Below are positions 34,399 to 42,895 of a stretch of DNA of 64,000 bases, piece after piece (positions within the stretch are counted from its first letter, which is position 1; each line of letters opens with the position of its first letter). This DNA is from Pseudoalteromonas aurantia 208 (GTDB taxonomy: Bacteria > Pseudomonadota > Gammaproteobacteria > Enterobacterales > Alteromonadaceae). The stretch is from NCBI RefSeq assembly GCF_014858725.1, contig NZ_AQGV01000015.1, positions 310,001 to 374,000 of the forward strand, given 5' to 3'. The position numbers and the translations under genes were made by a program. The notes below the pieces were generated by a model. That model did not search any database. It saw only the letters and a list, made by a program, of their open reading frames with translations, and had not been told where the DNA came from.

Positions 34399-34438
34399 AA
34401 AGCGCACTAAAAATTGATGTGGGTGCGCTTTATTTTCG
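34399..34438 (+). terminator. Terminator after the NRPS gene
   Basis: AAAGCGCAC (34399-34407), 15-base loop, GTGCGCTTT (34423-34431) followed by ATTTT. It lies 14 bp past the NRPS stop and marks the end of the biosynthetic operon; the next gene is convergent. Confidence 0.7.
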
Positions 34439-34611
34439 TTTATTTGTGTTTTTTTAACATGGTTTTGATTCTGAGAGTACTCGATAATATCCAGTCGGTG
34501 GCTTTACTAAGTGTGTTTTCTTATACGACTGGACTGTATATATATGAGATATCAACACCCTCTGCAATGCTGATATGTCGACCACAAGCATCCAATGGAT
34601 TGTGACAAACC

Positions 34612-36087
34612 TCAGTGGGAAGCAGGTTTACCCTGTTTACCCTCCACAAAATGATCTCGTCTGGTCTGAATATCATTTTTGGCAGTATTGTTTAAGATAG
34701 CTTCATTGGTGTGAGCAAAAGGGTTCACGTCGATGGTAGGAATATCTTTACGCAATGCATTGCTACTAAACACATGTTCAAAAGTCGGAGCATTGGCGGT
34801 TCTGCTACCCAAACCCCATTGGGATTTGGGTATTCCCATCATTTTAAGAATAGTGGCGATCACTGAGGTATGATCAAATGGCACCTCAGATGCTGAGCGA
34901 AACACACAAGACTCTGGGACCCAAGGCGAAACCAAAATTAGTGGTACTCGCACCCCAAAGCGATCAAATTTAAAGTCATGTTCATAAAGTTCAGGCTGAG
35001 TAGTATCGTCATCTTGCCATGGCGGGGCAGCATTCCATGGGGGGGGCACATGATCATAAGTACCACCATGCTCATCAAAGTTGATGATAAAAAGGGTTTT
35101 CTCCCATGCTTGCGGATTGGCCGTTAAGGCATCATAAATCTGTTTTACAAAGGCTTCGCCAGGTGCCAGATTGGTCGGTGGGTGATAGTCATTTCCTTGG
35201 CCCTCCAACAACTGACTAAAACCACCGCCCCACTCAGGCTCTAAGAAAGAAACTGATGGCAATTGACCATCGGCGGCTTTTTTAAAGAAGCTATCCATGG
35301 TCGAAAAGTGTGGGTCAAAAGACTTATCTTGTAATTGTTCCATCAAATCTCTGGTATAGCTGTATCCTTCAACTCCCAAAAGATCTTTTACCTTGCTACC
35401 AGAGCTGTTATATATAATCCAATCTGCAGGGGTATTTTTACCATGCTCACTTAGCACATTCCAAAAAGTTTTTTGATTAAACTGCTGCCCTTCAGGATGA
35501 CCAGCTCCTAATAAAGAAGTATTGCGATTGTTGACCCAAGCTTCAAGTTTGCCATTATTTAACCCCAATGAATTACCACAAGCGGCGAAGGCGCGATTAC
35601 AATTGGTCTGGGTCGGCACTGATGAGAAGTAACGGTCTGATACTGCAAAGTTTTTCGCCAATCCATTTAACACTGGTAATTCTTTTGGAGTGTAACTCAT
35701 CATGATCTCATCGGTAACAACACCAGAGAATTCTTCCGCCGGATTGGAGAAATAAGAAAAATCTTGATAAAAACCAGACATGGTAGCTTGGGTTAGTTTA
35801 TTAGGGTTTTTCTGATGACCAAATAATTGCTTGTTCACATGCGAGTATTCTTCATGAGGGTCGCAACTTGGTACGTGCATATTGTTATTAGTTCCCTTGA
35901 TCACATAGTGTTTGTTGCCCTGTTGATCAAGATTAAAGTAAGTCGGTTTTAATCCGTCATAAGTTGGCTTTTCTTGTGCCGGAATAGTCACTTTAGGTGG
36001 ATGATTGTCATCATAAAGCCAACCCAAGACGTTATCAAAAGAGCGATTCTCCAACATTAAATAAACCACATGTTTGATATTATTCAT
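34612..36087 (-). CDS. Phospholipase C / acid phosphatase-type phosphoesterase
   Basis: 491 residues from the ATG at 36087, which has an ideal GGAGG box 4 bp upstream; a start 12 bp earlier would use an ATG that overlaps this box. Phosphoesterase family (PF04185) features: KHVVYLMLENRSFDNVLGWL at the N-terminus (E-N-R-S-F-D metal-binding motif, residues 13-18), AVSDRYFSSVPTQTNCNRAF (D-x-Y-x-x-x-x-x-x-x-x-x-N-R), a P-S-V-S-F-L-E-P segment, then FIINFDEHGGTYDHVPPP (second metal site) and FGVRVPLILVSPW. No signal peptide or Tat motif is present, unlike PlcC/PlcH; secretion, if any, must use another route. The substrate could be a phospholipid or a phosphomonoester (AcpA type); the motifs do not separate these. 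It forms a two-gene unit with the small protein upstream and ends facing the biosynthetic operon. Confidence 0.87.
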   Translation of the reverse strand: MNNIKHVVYLMLENRSFDNVLGWLYDDNHPPKVTIPAQEKPTYDGLKPTYFNLDQQGNKHYVIKGTNNNMHVPSCDPHEEYSHVNKQLFGHQKNPNKLTQATMSGFYQDFSYFSNPAEEFSGVVTDEIMMSYTPKELPVLNGLAKNFAVSDRYFSSVPTQTNCNRAFAACGNSLGLNNGKLEAWVNNRNTSLLGAGHPEGQQFNQKTFWNVLSEHGKNTPADWIIYNSSGSKVKDLLGVEGYSYTRDLMEQLQDKSFDPHFSTMDSFFKKAADGQLPSVSFLEPEWGGGFSQLLEGQGNDYHPPTNLAPGEAFVKQIYDALTANPQAWEKTLFIINFDEHGGTYDHVPPPWNAAPPWQDDDTTQPELYEHDFKFDRFGVRVPLILVSPWVPESCVFRSASEVPFDHTSVIATILKMMGIPKSQWGLGSRTANAPTFEHVFSSNALRKDIPTIDVNPFAHTNEAILNNTAKNDIQTRRDHFVEGKQGKPASH

Positions 36088-36099
36088 ATTACCTCCCAT

Positions 36100-36126
36100 T
36101 AAACCCGAGGGATTTATCCCCGGGTT
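36100..36126 (-). promoter_or_regulatory. Intercistronic hairpin between small protein and phosphoesterase genes
   Basis: On the minus strand AACCCGGGGA, a short loop (TAAA) and TCCCTCGGGTT form a strong stem-loop just upstream of the GGAGG box of the phosphoesterase gene. There is no T-run. It may protect the upstream message or lower read-through into the phosphoesterase gene. Confidence 0.5.
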
Positions 36127-36136
36127 AAGTCAATCA

Positions 36137-36496
36137 CTAGATCAGAGAAACAGTCACTGTATAATCGCTGCTGGATGTATCACCACCTGGGGTATAAGCG
36201 AAAACCTCTGTATTACCGAAGCTAAATGAATGTGCACCAACGGCCGGATCATCAAAAACAATATTGCCTATTTCGAAATTGGATTGGCAGATAAAACTAA
36301 TATCACAACCACAACCTCTGGGGGCTAAAAATACCGAACTATTACCCATTTTTAACTTTTCGCTACTGCCATTCTCAATCACATCACCAACAGATATACC
36401 GCTAAAGGTTGCGTCATCATTGACATGAGAACATTGAGTAATTTTAATGGCTGAGCCCGTTTTGTTTATTAGTGTAACGCTTGCTGATATCGACAT
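36137..36496 (-). CDS. Small beta-rich protein of unknown function, partner of the phosphoesterase
   Basis: 119 residues, AAGGA box before the ATG. No signal peptide. The sequence alternates hydrophobic and polar residues throughout (ASVTLINKTGSAIKITQCSH; SSVFLAPRGCGCDISFICQS; a C-terminal SDYTVTVSLI), which suggests an all-beta sandwich. It has a cysteine-rich centre, RGCGCDISFIC. The N-terminal V-T-L-I-N-K-T-G-x-x-I-K-I pattern is reminiscent of small beta-sandwich proteins such as aegerolysins, but no specific motif supports that. It is transcribed ahead of the phosphoesterase, with 49 bp between them, so a shared role (membrane targeting, inhibitor or chaperone) is plausible. I do not recognise the family. 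Confidence 0.6.
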   Translation of the reverse strand: MSISASVTLINKTGSAIKITQCSHVNDDATFSGISVGDVIENGSSEKLKMGNSSVFLAPRGCGCDISFICQSNFEIGNIVFDDPAVGAHSFSFGNTEVFAYTPGGDTSSSDYTVTVSLI

Positions 36497-36530
36497 GATA
36501 TTTCCTTTTTAAATTTGTTAATTAATGAGT

Positions 36531-36552
36531 CGAAAGCATTCTTGCTTTCGAT
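36531..36552 (-). promoter_or_regulatory. 5'-UTR hairpin upstream of the small beta-rich protein gene
   Basis: Perfect stem TCGAAAGC, loop of six bases, GCTTTCGA, about 35-55 bp upstream of the start at 36496. AT-rich DNA lies on both sides. It could be an operator or a leader hairpin; nothing distinguishes these. Confidence 0.4.
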
Positions 36553-36624
36553 ATCTAGAATATTCTGTAGGCAGAACATTGAACATTACAACGGCATTAC
36601 AGCTAAAAGAGAAAAAGCGTCAGA

Positions 36625-36713
36625 GTAGTGAAAAAGGACGGTAGGAGTAGTGAAAAAGGACAGGCATAAATTTCTTGCGGTAGTGAAAAAGGACAGGCAC
36701 AAATTTCTTGCAT
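36625..36713 (+). repeat. Three tandem copies of a RAYT-associated repeat
   Basis: The string AGTGAAAAAGGACAGG occurs in succession: a partial copy at ~36627-36642 (GGACGG variant), a copy at ~36648-36678 continuing into CATAAATTTCTTGC, and a copy at ~36681-36711 continuing into CACAAATTTCTTGCA. The same core (AAAAAGGACAGGCACAAATT) starts the RAYT element at 38498, and its inverse ends that element at 39741-39752. These are therefore cognate repeats of that transposase family, here without a transposase. Confidence 0.8.
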
Positions 36714-37144
36714 CTGCGGTGATTAAGATGCTCTATGGCTGTTTTTATATACAGTTGTAATTTAATTTCTCAAAATTGCTAACCTCTCTCCTCGTTATGT
36801 AATTTAAAAAATGCACGTTTAAATTGACATGTAAACTTAATCGACTGAATTATATATAGTTTTTACTTTAGTAAAATGACATAACGACCCAAATGATTCT
36901 TGGTTAAGTAAATTCTCGGTTTCATCATTGGTGGGAGGTGATTGTTGTGTGTTAGAAAAAATGTTAAGTTACTAATATATATTAAATTAATTGGCGGTTT
37001 TGGTGTCCTCTCAACGAAATGGGTTCAGAGTGTTTATCGGCATTCACGCTAATACACTGTTGAACTAAGCCGCTACGCGGAGATCCTATTCTTACCATTT
37101 GAGCCACACTTTCTCTGAGTTATTTCACAACTTAGAGGTCAAAA
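36714..37144. other. Non-coding stretch left of the IS91 remnant
   Basis: About 430 bp without a supported gene. It is AT-rich between 36750 and 36990. From ~37000 it carries the presumed 5' region of the integrase gene, with a small palindromic element CCGCTACGCGG near 37070. The left end of the IS91-type element should lie here, but IS91 ends have no terminal inverted repeats and I cannot place the boundary. Confidence 0.4.
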
Positions 37145-37978
37145 ATGCATACACTCATTGAACAGGTCAAGGCAGAAATAACCTATCGAGGTTATTCACA
37201 AAGAACAAGTAAAAGCTATTGCGCGCACTTACTTAAACTCAGAAATTACTTTAATAAATCATTGGATTTAATTACAGATGAAGAGTTGAATTCATTCTTT
37301 CAAGATCCGGCGATTCGCAAGCTTTCTCGGGCAAGCCAAAAGTTACAGATAAACAGTATTTGGTTCTTGTTTAAGCACATTTTACATCGGCCATTGAACT
37401 TAGATATTACCTTACCAAAAGCGAAGTCTCGAGCACCCATTTATTTATCTCGTAGCGACATACAACGGCTGATAGAAAGCTGCACAGATATGCGATTAAA
37501 GACGCTAATTATGGTGTGTTATGGCTGTGGTTTACGTATTGGTGAGCTATTACGCATTAAAGTTACAGACATAGACGGTCAACGAAAAACCATTTTAATT
37601 GAGCAGGGTAAAGGAGATAAATCACGTTACGTTGTTGTGTCAGAGAGTGTATTGAAGCAGTTACGTTGCTACTGGAAAATGTATCATCCTACAGGTTGGA
37701 TGTTCTATTCTCGGTGGTTTATGGACAAATCGATGTCGCCATCGAGCTTCAGAAAGTCATTAAAAAAGCAGTCACACAGCATTGGTTTGCAGCAGTGTAA
37801 CCCGCATGCACTTCGCCATGCTTATGCGACACATCAACTTGAATCAGGCATGCCGCTTCATCAATTGCAACATCAGCTTGGTCACAGTGATATTAAAACG
37901 ACACAGAGTTACTTGCATTGGTTACCTGAATTAGGCCATGGCGGTATTGATTTACTAGCCGATTGGGCAAAACAATGA
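37145..37978 (+). CDS. Tyrosine recombinase associated with an IS91-family element
   Basis: 277 residues. The N-terminal SAM-like core-binding domain (~5-90; LIEQVKAEITYRGYSQRTSK, SYCAHLLKLRNYF) is followed by the catalytic domain with all key residues visible: GCGLRIGELLRIKVTDID (Arg I), GKGDKSRYVVVSE (Lys), HALRHAYATHQLESG (H-x-x-R), LGHSDIKTTQSYLHW (H box and nucleophile Tyr). The enzyme therefore looks intact. Several IS91-group elements in Shewanella, Vibrio and relatives carry this type of integrase directly upstream of the Y2 transposase. Here its stop overlaps the transposase start by 4 bp (ATGA), exactly as expected for such an operon. Confidence 0.85.
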   Translation: MHTLIEQVKAEITYRGYSQRTSKSYCAHLLKLRNYFNKSLDLITDEELNSFFQDPAIRKLSRASQKLQINSIWFLFKHILHRPLNLDITLPKAKSRAPIYLSRSDIQRLIESCTDMRLKTLIMVCYGCGLRIGELLRIKVTDIDGQRKTILIEQGKGDKSRYVVVSESVLKQLRCYWKMYHPTGWMFYSRWFMDKSMSPSSFRKSLKKQSHSIGLQQCNPHALRHAYATHQLESGMPLHQLQHQLGHSDIKTTQSYLHWLPELGHGGIDLLADWAKQ

Positions 37979-38499
37979 GTAGGTTACACCTTGCTGATAT
38001 TTTAAAATTAGGGTTAGATGATTATCGGCAACACCACTCATTGAATTACCAGCAAACACGGGTCTGTCAACATCTTCAATCATGCAGGACAGGCAAGTTA
38101 GGGTATCAATCATGGCAATGTGATACGTGTGGCGAGGTAAAACAGGTCGGGTGCAGTTGCCGAGACCGACACTGCCCACGCTGTCAAAGTATGGCAACCG
38201 CACAGTGGGCGCAAAAACAGCAAGCACGTTTATTGCCTTGTCGCTACTTCCATCTTGTTTTTACACTGCCACATGAGCTGAATAGTGCTGCGCACTATGA
38301 CCCAAGTACGCTTTATCAGTGTTTATTTAAAGCAGTATGGGATACCCTAAGTAAATTTGCACAGCGTAAAGGACATGGGCAGTTAGGGATGACCAGTGTA
38401 TTACATACCTGGGGGCAAAATTTAAGCCAGCATATTCACTTGCATTGCTTGGTGCCAGCGGGAGGGCTAACGCAAACTCAATGGCATGAAAGAGAATAA
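37975..38499 (+). pseudogene. IS91-family transposase, 3'-truncated
   Basis: About 174 residues from the ATG at 37975, against roughly 300-400 in intact relatives. The N-terminal zinc-binding domain is complete: CDTCGEVKQVGCSCRDRHCP followed by RCQ (C-x2-C...C-x5-C-x2-C). Next come LPCRYFHLVFTLPHELNS and the HUH motif HIHLHCLVPAGG, typical of Y2/HUH IS91 transposases. The frame ends in TQWHERE followed by TAA exactly where the RAYT-associated repeat AAAAAGGACAGGCAC begins. The catalytic tyrosines and the rest of the domain are missing, so the protein is non-functional. The remaining part of the element is not found on the other side of the RAYT element. Confidence 0.88.
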
Positions 38500-39752
38500 A
38501 AAAGGACAGGCACAAATTTCTTGCATAATTGAGTGGTTTAACTACTGTTTATATATCCAGTTTATTTGAGTGATTAAAATGACAAGAGCACGGAATGCTT
38601 TAATTGATTTGTCTGCAACGCCTTATTACCATTTAATAGCACGGTGTGTACGCCGTGCTTTTTTGTGTGGGGAAGATAAGTATTCAGGAAAGAACTTTGA
38701 CCACAGAAGAGAATGGTTGGTCGAGAGAATGAAGTTGCTCAGTAACGTATTTGCAATAGAAATAGCGGCTTATGCGATTATGAGCAACCATTATCACATT
38801 GTTGTGAAAGTAAATAAGCAAACTGCGCTCGATTGGTCAGATGATGACGTTATTAAGCGTTGGTATCAACTTTACAATGGTGATTCATTGGTAGACAGAT
38901 ATATCAATGGAGAAGTATTCGATGATGCAACGATGACTTTCTTCAATGAAATAGTGTCAAAGTGGCGTTTGAGGTTGTATGACATTAGCTGGTATATGAA
39001 GAATTTGAACGAATTCATAGCCAAAGAAGCGAATAAAGAAGATAACTGTACGGGTAAATATTGGGAGGGCCGCTATAAGTCACAGGCATTACTTGATGAA
39101 AGTGCGCTACTAAGTTGCATGGCGTATGTAGATTTAAACCCAATCAGAGCGAATATGGCAAATACGCTTCAAGAGAGCGATTTTACCTCAATTCAAGAAC
39201 GGTTACTGCATTTTAAAGCCCAGATAAAAGACAATAAAAAAGTACAATTAAATCCTTCTCAAAACATCCCTCAAAAAGATGACCCAGCCCATATAAGTCA
39301 ACCTGCGGAATTAAAACCACTTGGTGGAGAGCACATAGCAGGGGGCATCCCATTTAGCCTACTAGATTATTTTGAATTGGTAGATTGGAGTGGCCGCCAT
39401 GTACACCCAAAAAAGACAGGCTATATAAGCCACTCGATACCAAGAGTATTAGTGACTCTCAATATAGAAGAAACGATATGGTTAGAGCAGGTACAAAGCT
39501 TTAGACGACAATATGCAAACTTTGCAGGGAGTAAACACGCTTTATGCCGACAGGCGGCAAAGAATGACGTCAAATGGTACAAAGGAGCTGGGTAACCAGT
39601 ATTTTATCTATAGAATATCAAAAAACATCAATACGAACCTAGCAAGCACATCAGCTTGCTGTTTTGCTTTCCGTGTTATGAATGAAGTTACTGGTGTGCT
39701 TCCAGATTGCACGTGGCTTGTAATGGTGAATTTACAATTATGTGCCTGTCCT
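38498..39752 (+). mobile_element. RAYT (REP-associated tyrosine transposase) element
   Basis: It begins with AAAAAGGACAGGCACAAATT at 38498 and ends with TGTGCCTGTCCT (39741-39752), the inverse of AGGACAGGCACA. A Y1 transposase gene lies between. The left end interrupts the IS91 transposase; the right end abuts a 5'-truncated GNAT gene. Three extra copies of the left repeat lie at 36625-36713. The boundaries are inferred from the matching repeats; a target duplication is not visible. Confidence 0.7.
38579..39595 (+). CDS. RAYT transposase (Y1/HUH, IS200-like)
   Basis: 338 residues from the ATG at 38579, since the family starts MTRARNALIDLSATPYYHLI; the GTG at 38570 would add three residues. 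It has YYHLIARCVRRAFLCGEDKY and the HUH motif NHYHIVVKV at residues ~70-78. The middle shows YEGRYKSQ-type text (EGRYKSQALLDESALLSCMA) and YVDLNPIRANMA, conserved in REP-associated transposases, with the Y-x-x-x-N/D-P tyrosine region. The C-terminal ~120 residues are variable, including a RHVHPKKTGYI segment. The gene appears intact, with no frameshift. RAYTs act on palindromic REP-like repeats through a single tyrosine nucleophile. Confidence 0.88.
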   Translation: MTRARNALIDLSATPYYHLIARCVRRAFLCGEDKYSGKNFDHRREWLVERMKLLSNVFAIEIAAYAIMSNHYHIVVKVNKQTALDWSDDDVIKRWYQLYNGDSLVDRYINGEVFDDATMTFFNEIVSKWRLRLYDISWYMKNLNEFIAKEANKEDNCTGKYWEGRYKSQALLDESALLSCMAYVDLNPIRANMANTLQESDFTSIQERLLHFKAQIKDNKKVQLNPSQNIPQKDDPAHISQPAELKPLGGEHIAGGIPFSLLDYFELVDWSGRHVHPKKTGYISHSIPRVLVTLNIEETIWLEQVQSFRRQYANFAGSKHALCRQAAKNDVKWYKGAG

Positions 39753-39756
39753 GTTG

Positions 39757-40060
39757 TTGCTATATATCGCTTAGAATTGTCAATCATAACGCTAAAATTG
39801 CTGAAGTAGGCTTTATGATTAAGGTGAGTGCTCAGGGGAAAGGCGTTGGTAGTAAAGCGCTTAAACTTATTAAGCAATACGCATTTGACACATTAATGCT
39901 AAATAAACTCGTTGCTTTTTGTTCTGTACATAACTCAGGCTCATTTAATTTATTAGAGAAAGAAGATTTTTCCCGTGAGCGCTGTTTAAAACAAAATACT
40001 TTAATTAATAATCATTACAGAGATGATTATGCGTATGGCTTATGTAACCCCGCTTTATAA
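39757..40060 (+). pseudogene. GNAT acetyltransferase, 5'-truncated remnant
   Basis: From ~39780 the frame reads VNHNAKIAEVGFMIKVSAQG followed by KGVGSKALKLIKQYAF, the GNAT beta4/acetyl-CoA loop (Q-G-K-G-V-G-S-K-A) and helix. It then continues through LNKLVAFCSVHNSGSFNLLE with a final YGLCNPAL. Only the C-terminal ~95 residues of a usual ~170-residue protein remain. The upstream half has been replaced by the right end of the RAYT element, and the methionine at 39707 lies inside that element. It probably gives no functional product. Confidence 0.75.
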
Positions 40061-40478
40061 AATATATGAACCTTCTCCGATTAGGTAAGAATAACAGTTA
40101 TTTTTAGTCGATAATTTGTCTTCGAAAACTATTCACTGTTTTAATTCGCTATGTTTGTTAGCCATTAAAATTGTTTACGGCAAAAACATATTGATGGTCT
40201 CTTAATGTGCGTTCATCGCAGCCTCAGTTTGTAGGCCATCGTTTAGGGCTTCGATACCTAAATGGATTTAGATAGCAGGACGCCAGAGCTGGAACATTCA
40301 TCAGTTAACCTTACTCTGGTATAACAATGCTGTTTTTGCACTTAAAAGCTAACAGTTTGGTAATTGAGCTGAGTGGTGATTTTTATGCGATAAAAGAGGT
40401 GACTGCAATTATGATATAACATATCATTTGTTGCTATTCTTACACCAAATTAAAACGCATTATTAAAGGAGGCTTATA
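40061..40478 (+). promoter_or_regulatory. Intergenic region with 17-bp palindrome upstream of the M3 peptidase gene
   Basis: About 418 bp without a gene. It contains the palindrome ATGATATAACATATCAT (40411-40427; 7+3+7 arms), about 50 bp upstream of the GTG start of the peptidase gene, a good position for an operator overlapping the promoter. The region from 40060 to 40340 shows nothing else I can name. Confidence 0.5.
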
Positions 40479-42656
40479 GTGTTAAAAAAAACACGTGTAG
40501 CTTTAGTAATCTCTGCCGGTTTTTTGTTAAATGCCTGCTCAAAGCAACCAGAGCAAACCCAAAGTAATAAAGTAGACACAGTCGAAACGGCAACAGTACA
40601 GAACCCTTTTTTCCAACAGTGGAATACCCCTTTTGGCGCACCGCCATTTGACGAAATTGAAACAAAACACTTTTTGCCAGCTTTCGAAAAAGCCATTGCT
40701 GAACACAACAAAGAAATTGCAGCTATCGTTAATAATGAACAGCCAGCAAATTTTGACAATACCATTGCAGAAATGGAGTTGGCCGGTGCATTGCTTTCGC
40801 GTATATCGGGGGTGTTTTTTAATCTAGCGAGCACTGAATCTAATGATGAAATGCAGGCTTTGCAGCGTAAAGTTTCTGGTATGTTAACCCGCCATAGAAA
40901 TGAAACGCGTATGAATGAAGGTTTGTACAAGCGCGTTGCAACGGTATATAAGCAGCGCAACTCGAACGATTCGAACTCAGAACAAATACGCAAAGCTGAA
41001 TTAAATTCAGAGCAAATTCGTTTACTCGATCGCATTCACCGCAGCTTTGTACACACAGGGGCGAATTTGGCGCCAGAGCAGCGTGCAGATCTTGCAACGA
41101 TAAACGAGCGTATTGCAGCACTGGCCACTGAGTTTGGTCAAAATGCCTTAAATGATTCTCGCGCCTTTAAATTGGTTCTTGAAGAGTCAGATTTGGCGGG
41201 TTTGTCAACAGCACAGCGTGATGCAGCCGCTGCGGCAGCTGCAGCGAGAGATTTGTCCGGTAAGTATGTGATCACGCTAAACCGGGCCAGTGTTGAGCCA
41301 TTCTTACAGTTCTCTGAACGTCGTGATTTAAGAGAACAAGCTTTTAATGGTTGGGCAAAGCGCGGTGATAACGATAATGAGTTTGACAACAAAGCGATTA
41401 TCGCTGAAATGGTAGAGCTGCGTGCCAAGCGCGCACAGCTATTAGGTTATAAACACCATTCTGAATATGTGTTATCTAATGCCATGGCAGGTAAACCGGA
41501 AACGGCAATGGACTTGCTATTAAAAGTGTGGGAGCCCGCTGTTGCTAAGGCTGAGCAAGAACGCGAATGGATAAAAGACATTATGGTCAAAGAGGGCGCA
41601 ACACACGAGCTTGAGCCTTGGGATTGGCGCTTTTATGCTGAAAAAGTTCGCAAAGACAAGTTTAATTTGGACCAAGGAGAAATCGCGGAGTATTTTGAAC
41701 TTGAGAATATGCTAGAGGCTAAGTTCTACGTTGCTAACCGCTTATTTGGTCTTACCTTTGAAGAGCGCAATGATATTCCTGTTTACAATCCGGTGGTGAG
41801 GGTATGGGAAGTCAAAGACAGCACTGGTAAATCTATCGGTTTATTCTTTGGGGATTATTATGCCCGCTCTACTAAGCAATCGGGTGCCTGGATGAGTGCG
41901 TTCAGAAATCAGCAAAAGTTAGCTGGTGATGTTAAGCCGCTGATCGTTAACAATATGAACTTAAATAAACCAGCTGAGGGTGAAGCAACATTGATGAGTT
42001 ACTCTGACGCAGTGACGCTATTCCACGAATTTGGTCATGCCCTACATGGTTTACTCTCAAATGTAACGTATCCTACTCTTGCCGGTACCAGTGTTCCCCG
42101 CGACTGGGTAGAGTTCCCAGCCCAGTTGTTTGAGCACTTTATCGCTCAACCTGAAATGCTGAAAAAGTTTGCGCTTCATCATAAAACAAGTAAGCCTATG
42201 TCTGCTGCGTTGTTAACACGAATTAAGCAAGCCAGCACCTTCAATCAGGGGTTTGCTACGGTTGAATTTACGGCATCTGCATTAGTCGATATGGCTTACC
42301 ATCAAATGAGCGAAGTGAAAAACTTGGACGTGCGCGATTTTGAAAACACAGTGTTAAGTTCTTACGGTAAACCAGAAGAGATCATTATGCGCCACCGCAG
42401 TACGCACTTTGGGCATATTTTTGCTGGGGGTTATTCATCAGCGTATTACGCCTATATGTGGTCTGAGATATTGGATGCAGATGGCTTTGACGCTTTCATA
42501 GAGAAGAAAAATATCTTTGATAAAGAAACCGCTGAACGGCTGTATAAGTTTATCTACAGCCGCGGTGATACCTTGGACTACTTTGAAGCTTACGAGGGCT
42601 TTAGGGGCAGAAAACCAACAACGGATGCCCTGTTACGCAACAGAGGGTTAGATTAA
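40479..42656 (+). CDS. M3-family zinc metallopeptidase, Dcp-like lipoprotein
   Basis: 725 residues starting at GTG 40479, with a strong AAAGGAGG box. The N-terminus MLKKTRVALVISAGFLLNAC is a lipoprotein signal with lipobox L-N-A-C (Cys20), so it is anchored in the periplasm-facing membrane. The catalytic motif VTLFHEFGHALHGLLS (HEFGH ~515-519) and downstream GTSVPRDWVEFPAQLFEHF carry the zinc ligands of thimet oligopeptidases. FNQGFATVEFTASALVDMAY and HIFAGGYSSAYYAYMWSEIL are the conserved C-terminal substrate-binding parts with the Y-x-x-x-Y-Y pair. Length and motifs fit peptidyl-dipeptidase Dcp, which trims dipeptides from peptide C-termini; the lipoprotein form would process imported or periplasmic peptides. 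Single-gene unit, followed by a terminator. Confidence 0.93.
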   Translation: MLKKTRVALVISAGFLLNACSKQPEQTQSNKVDTVETATVQNPFFQQWNTPFGAPPFDEIETKHFLPAFEKAIAEHNKEIAAIVNNEQPANFDNTIAEMELAGALLSRISGVFFNLASTESNDEMQALQRKVSGMLTRHRNETRMNEGLYKRVATVYKQRNSNDSNSEQIRKAELNSEQIRLLDRIHRSFVHTGANLAPEQRADLATINERIAALATEFGQNALNDSRAFKLVLEESDLAGLSTAQRDAAAAAAAARDLSGKYVITLNRASVEPFLQFSERRDLREQAFNGWAKRGDNDNEFDNKAIIAEMVELRAKRAQLLGYKHHSEYVLSNAMAGKPETAMDLLLKVWEPAVAKAEQEREWIKDIMVKEGATHELEPWDWRFYAEKVRKDKFNLDQGEIAEYFELENMLEAKFYVANRLFGLTFEERNDIPVYNPVVRVWEVKDSTGKSIGLFFGDYYARSTKQSGAWMSAFRNQQKLAGDVKPLIVNNMNLNKPAEGEATLMSYSDAVTLFHEFGHALHGLLSNVTYPTLAGTSVPRDWVEFPAQLFEHFIAQPEMLKKFALHHKTSKPMSAALLTRIKQASTFNQGFATVEFTASALVDMAYHQMSEVKNLDVRDFENTVLSSYGKPEEIIMRHRSTHFGHIFAGGYSSAYYAYMWSEILDADGFDAFIEKKNIFDKETAERLYKFIYSRGDTLDYFEAYEGFRGRKPTTDALLRNRGLD

Positions 42657-42674
42657 TTTTCGCATTTTAACACT

Positions 42675-42707
42675 AAAAATCGAAGCCACAGTGCTTCGGT
42701 TTTTTTA
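42675..42707 (+). terminator. Terminator after the M3 peptidase gene
   Basis: CGAAGC (42681-42686), loop CACAGT, GCTTCG (42693-42698), followed by GTTTTTTT, with a matching A-run in front. A typical rho-independent terminator 25 bp after the stop. Confidence 0.85.
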
Positions 42708-42832
42708 TCAACTCGTTGACGGTGTGCTCGTTATAGAGATACTTAGGTAGCGAATATTCGTTCTGTTGATGTAGTTAATGACAGCTTGGTTATGGCGAAG
42801 CATGACTTTTATAGGGTTGGAGCAGTGATAAT

Positions 42833-42870
42833 ACAGGCATAAGACCCAATCGTTTTATGCCTGTTTTTTA
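42833..42870. terminator. Second terminator-like hairpin, between convergent genes
   Basis: ACAGGCATAA (42833-42842), 12-base loop, TTATGCCTGT (42855-42864), followed by TTTTTAA on the + strand. It lies 26 bp beyond the stop of the minus-strand gene at 42896, so it may serve both directions, though the T-run favours +. Confidence 0.65.
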
Positions 42871-42895
42871 ACTCAATGACTACGGGCCTTTTGAT

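Noticed and set aside
34414..34605. 63-aa + frame between the NRPS and phosphoesterase genes
   Set aside because: It starts inside the NRPS terminator hairpin, with no ribosome binding site and no similarity.
39608..39877. 89-aa minus-strand frame across the right end of the RAYT element
   Set aside because: It crosses the element boundary and the GNAT remnant in antisense; no family features.
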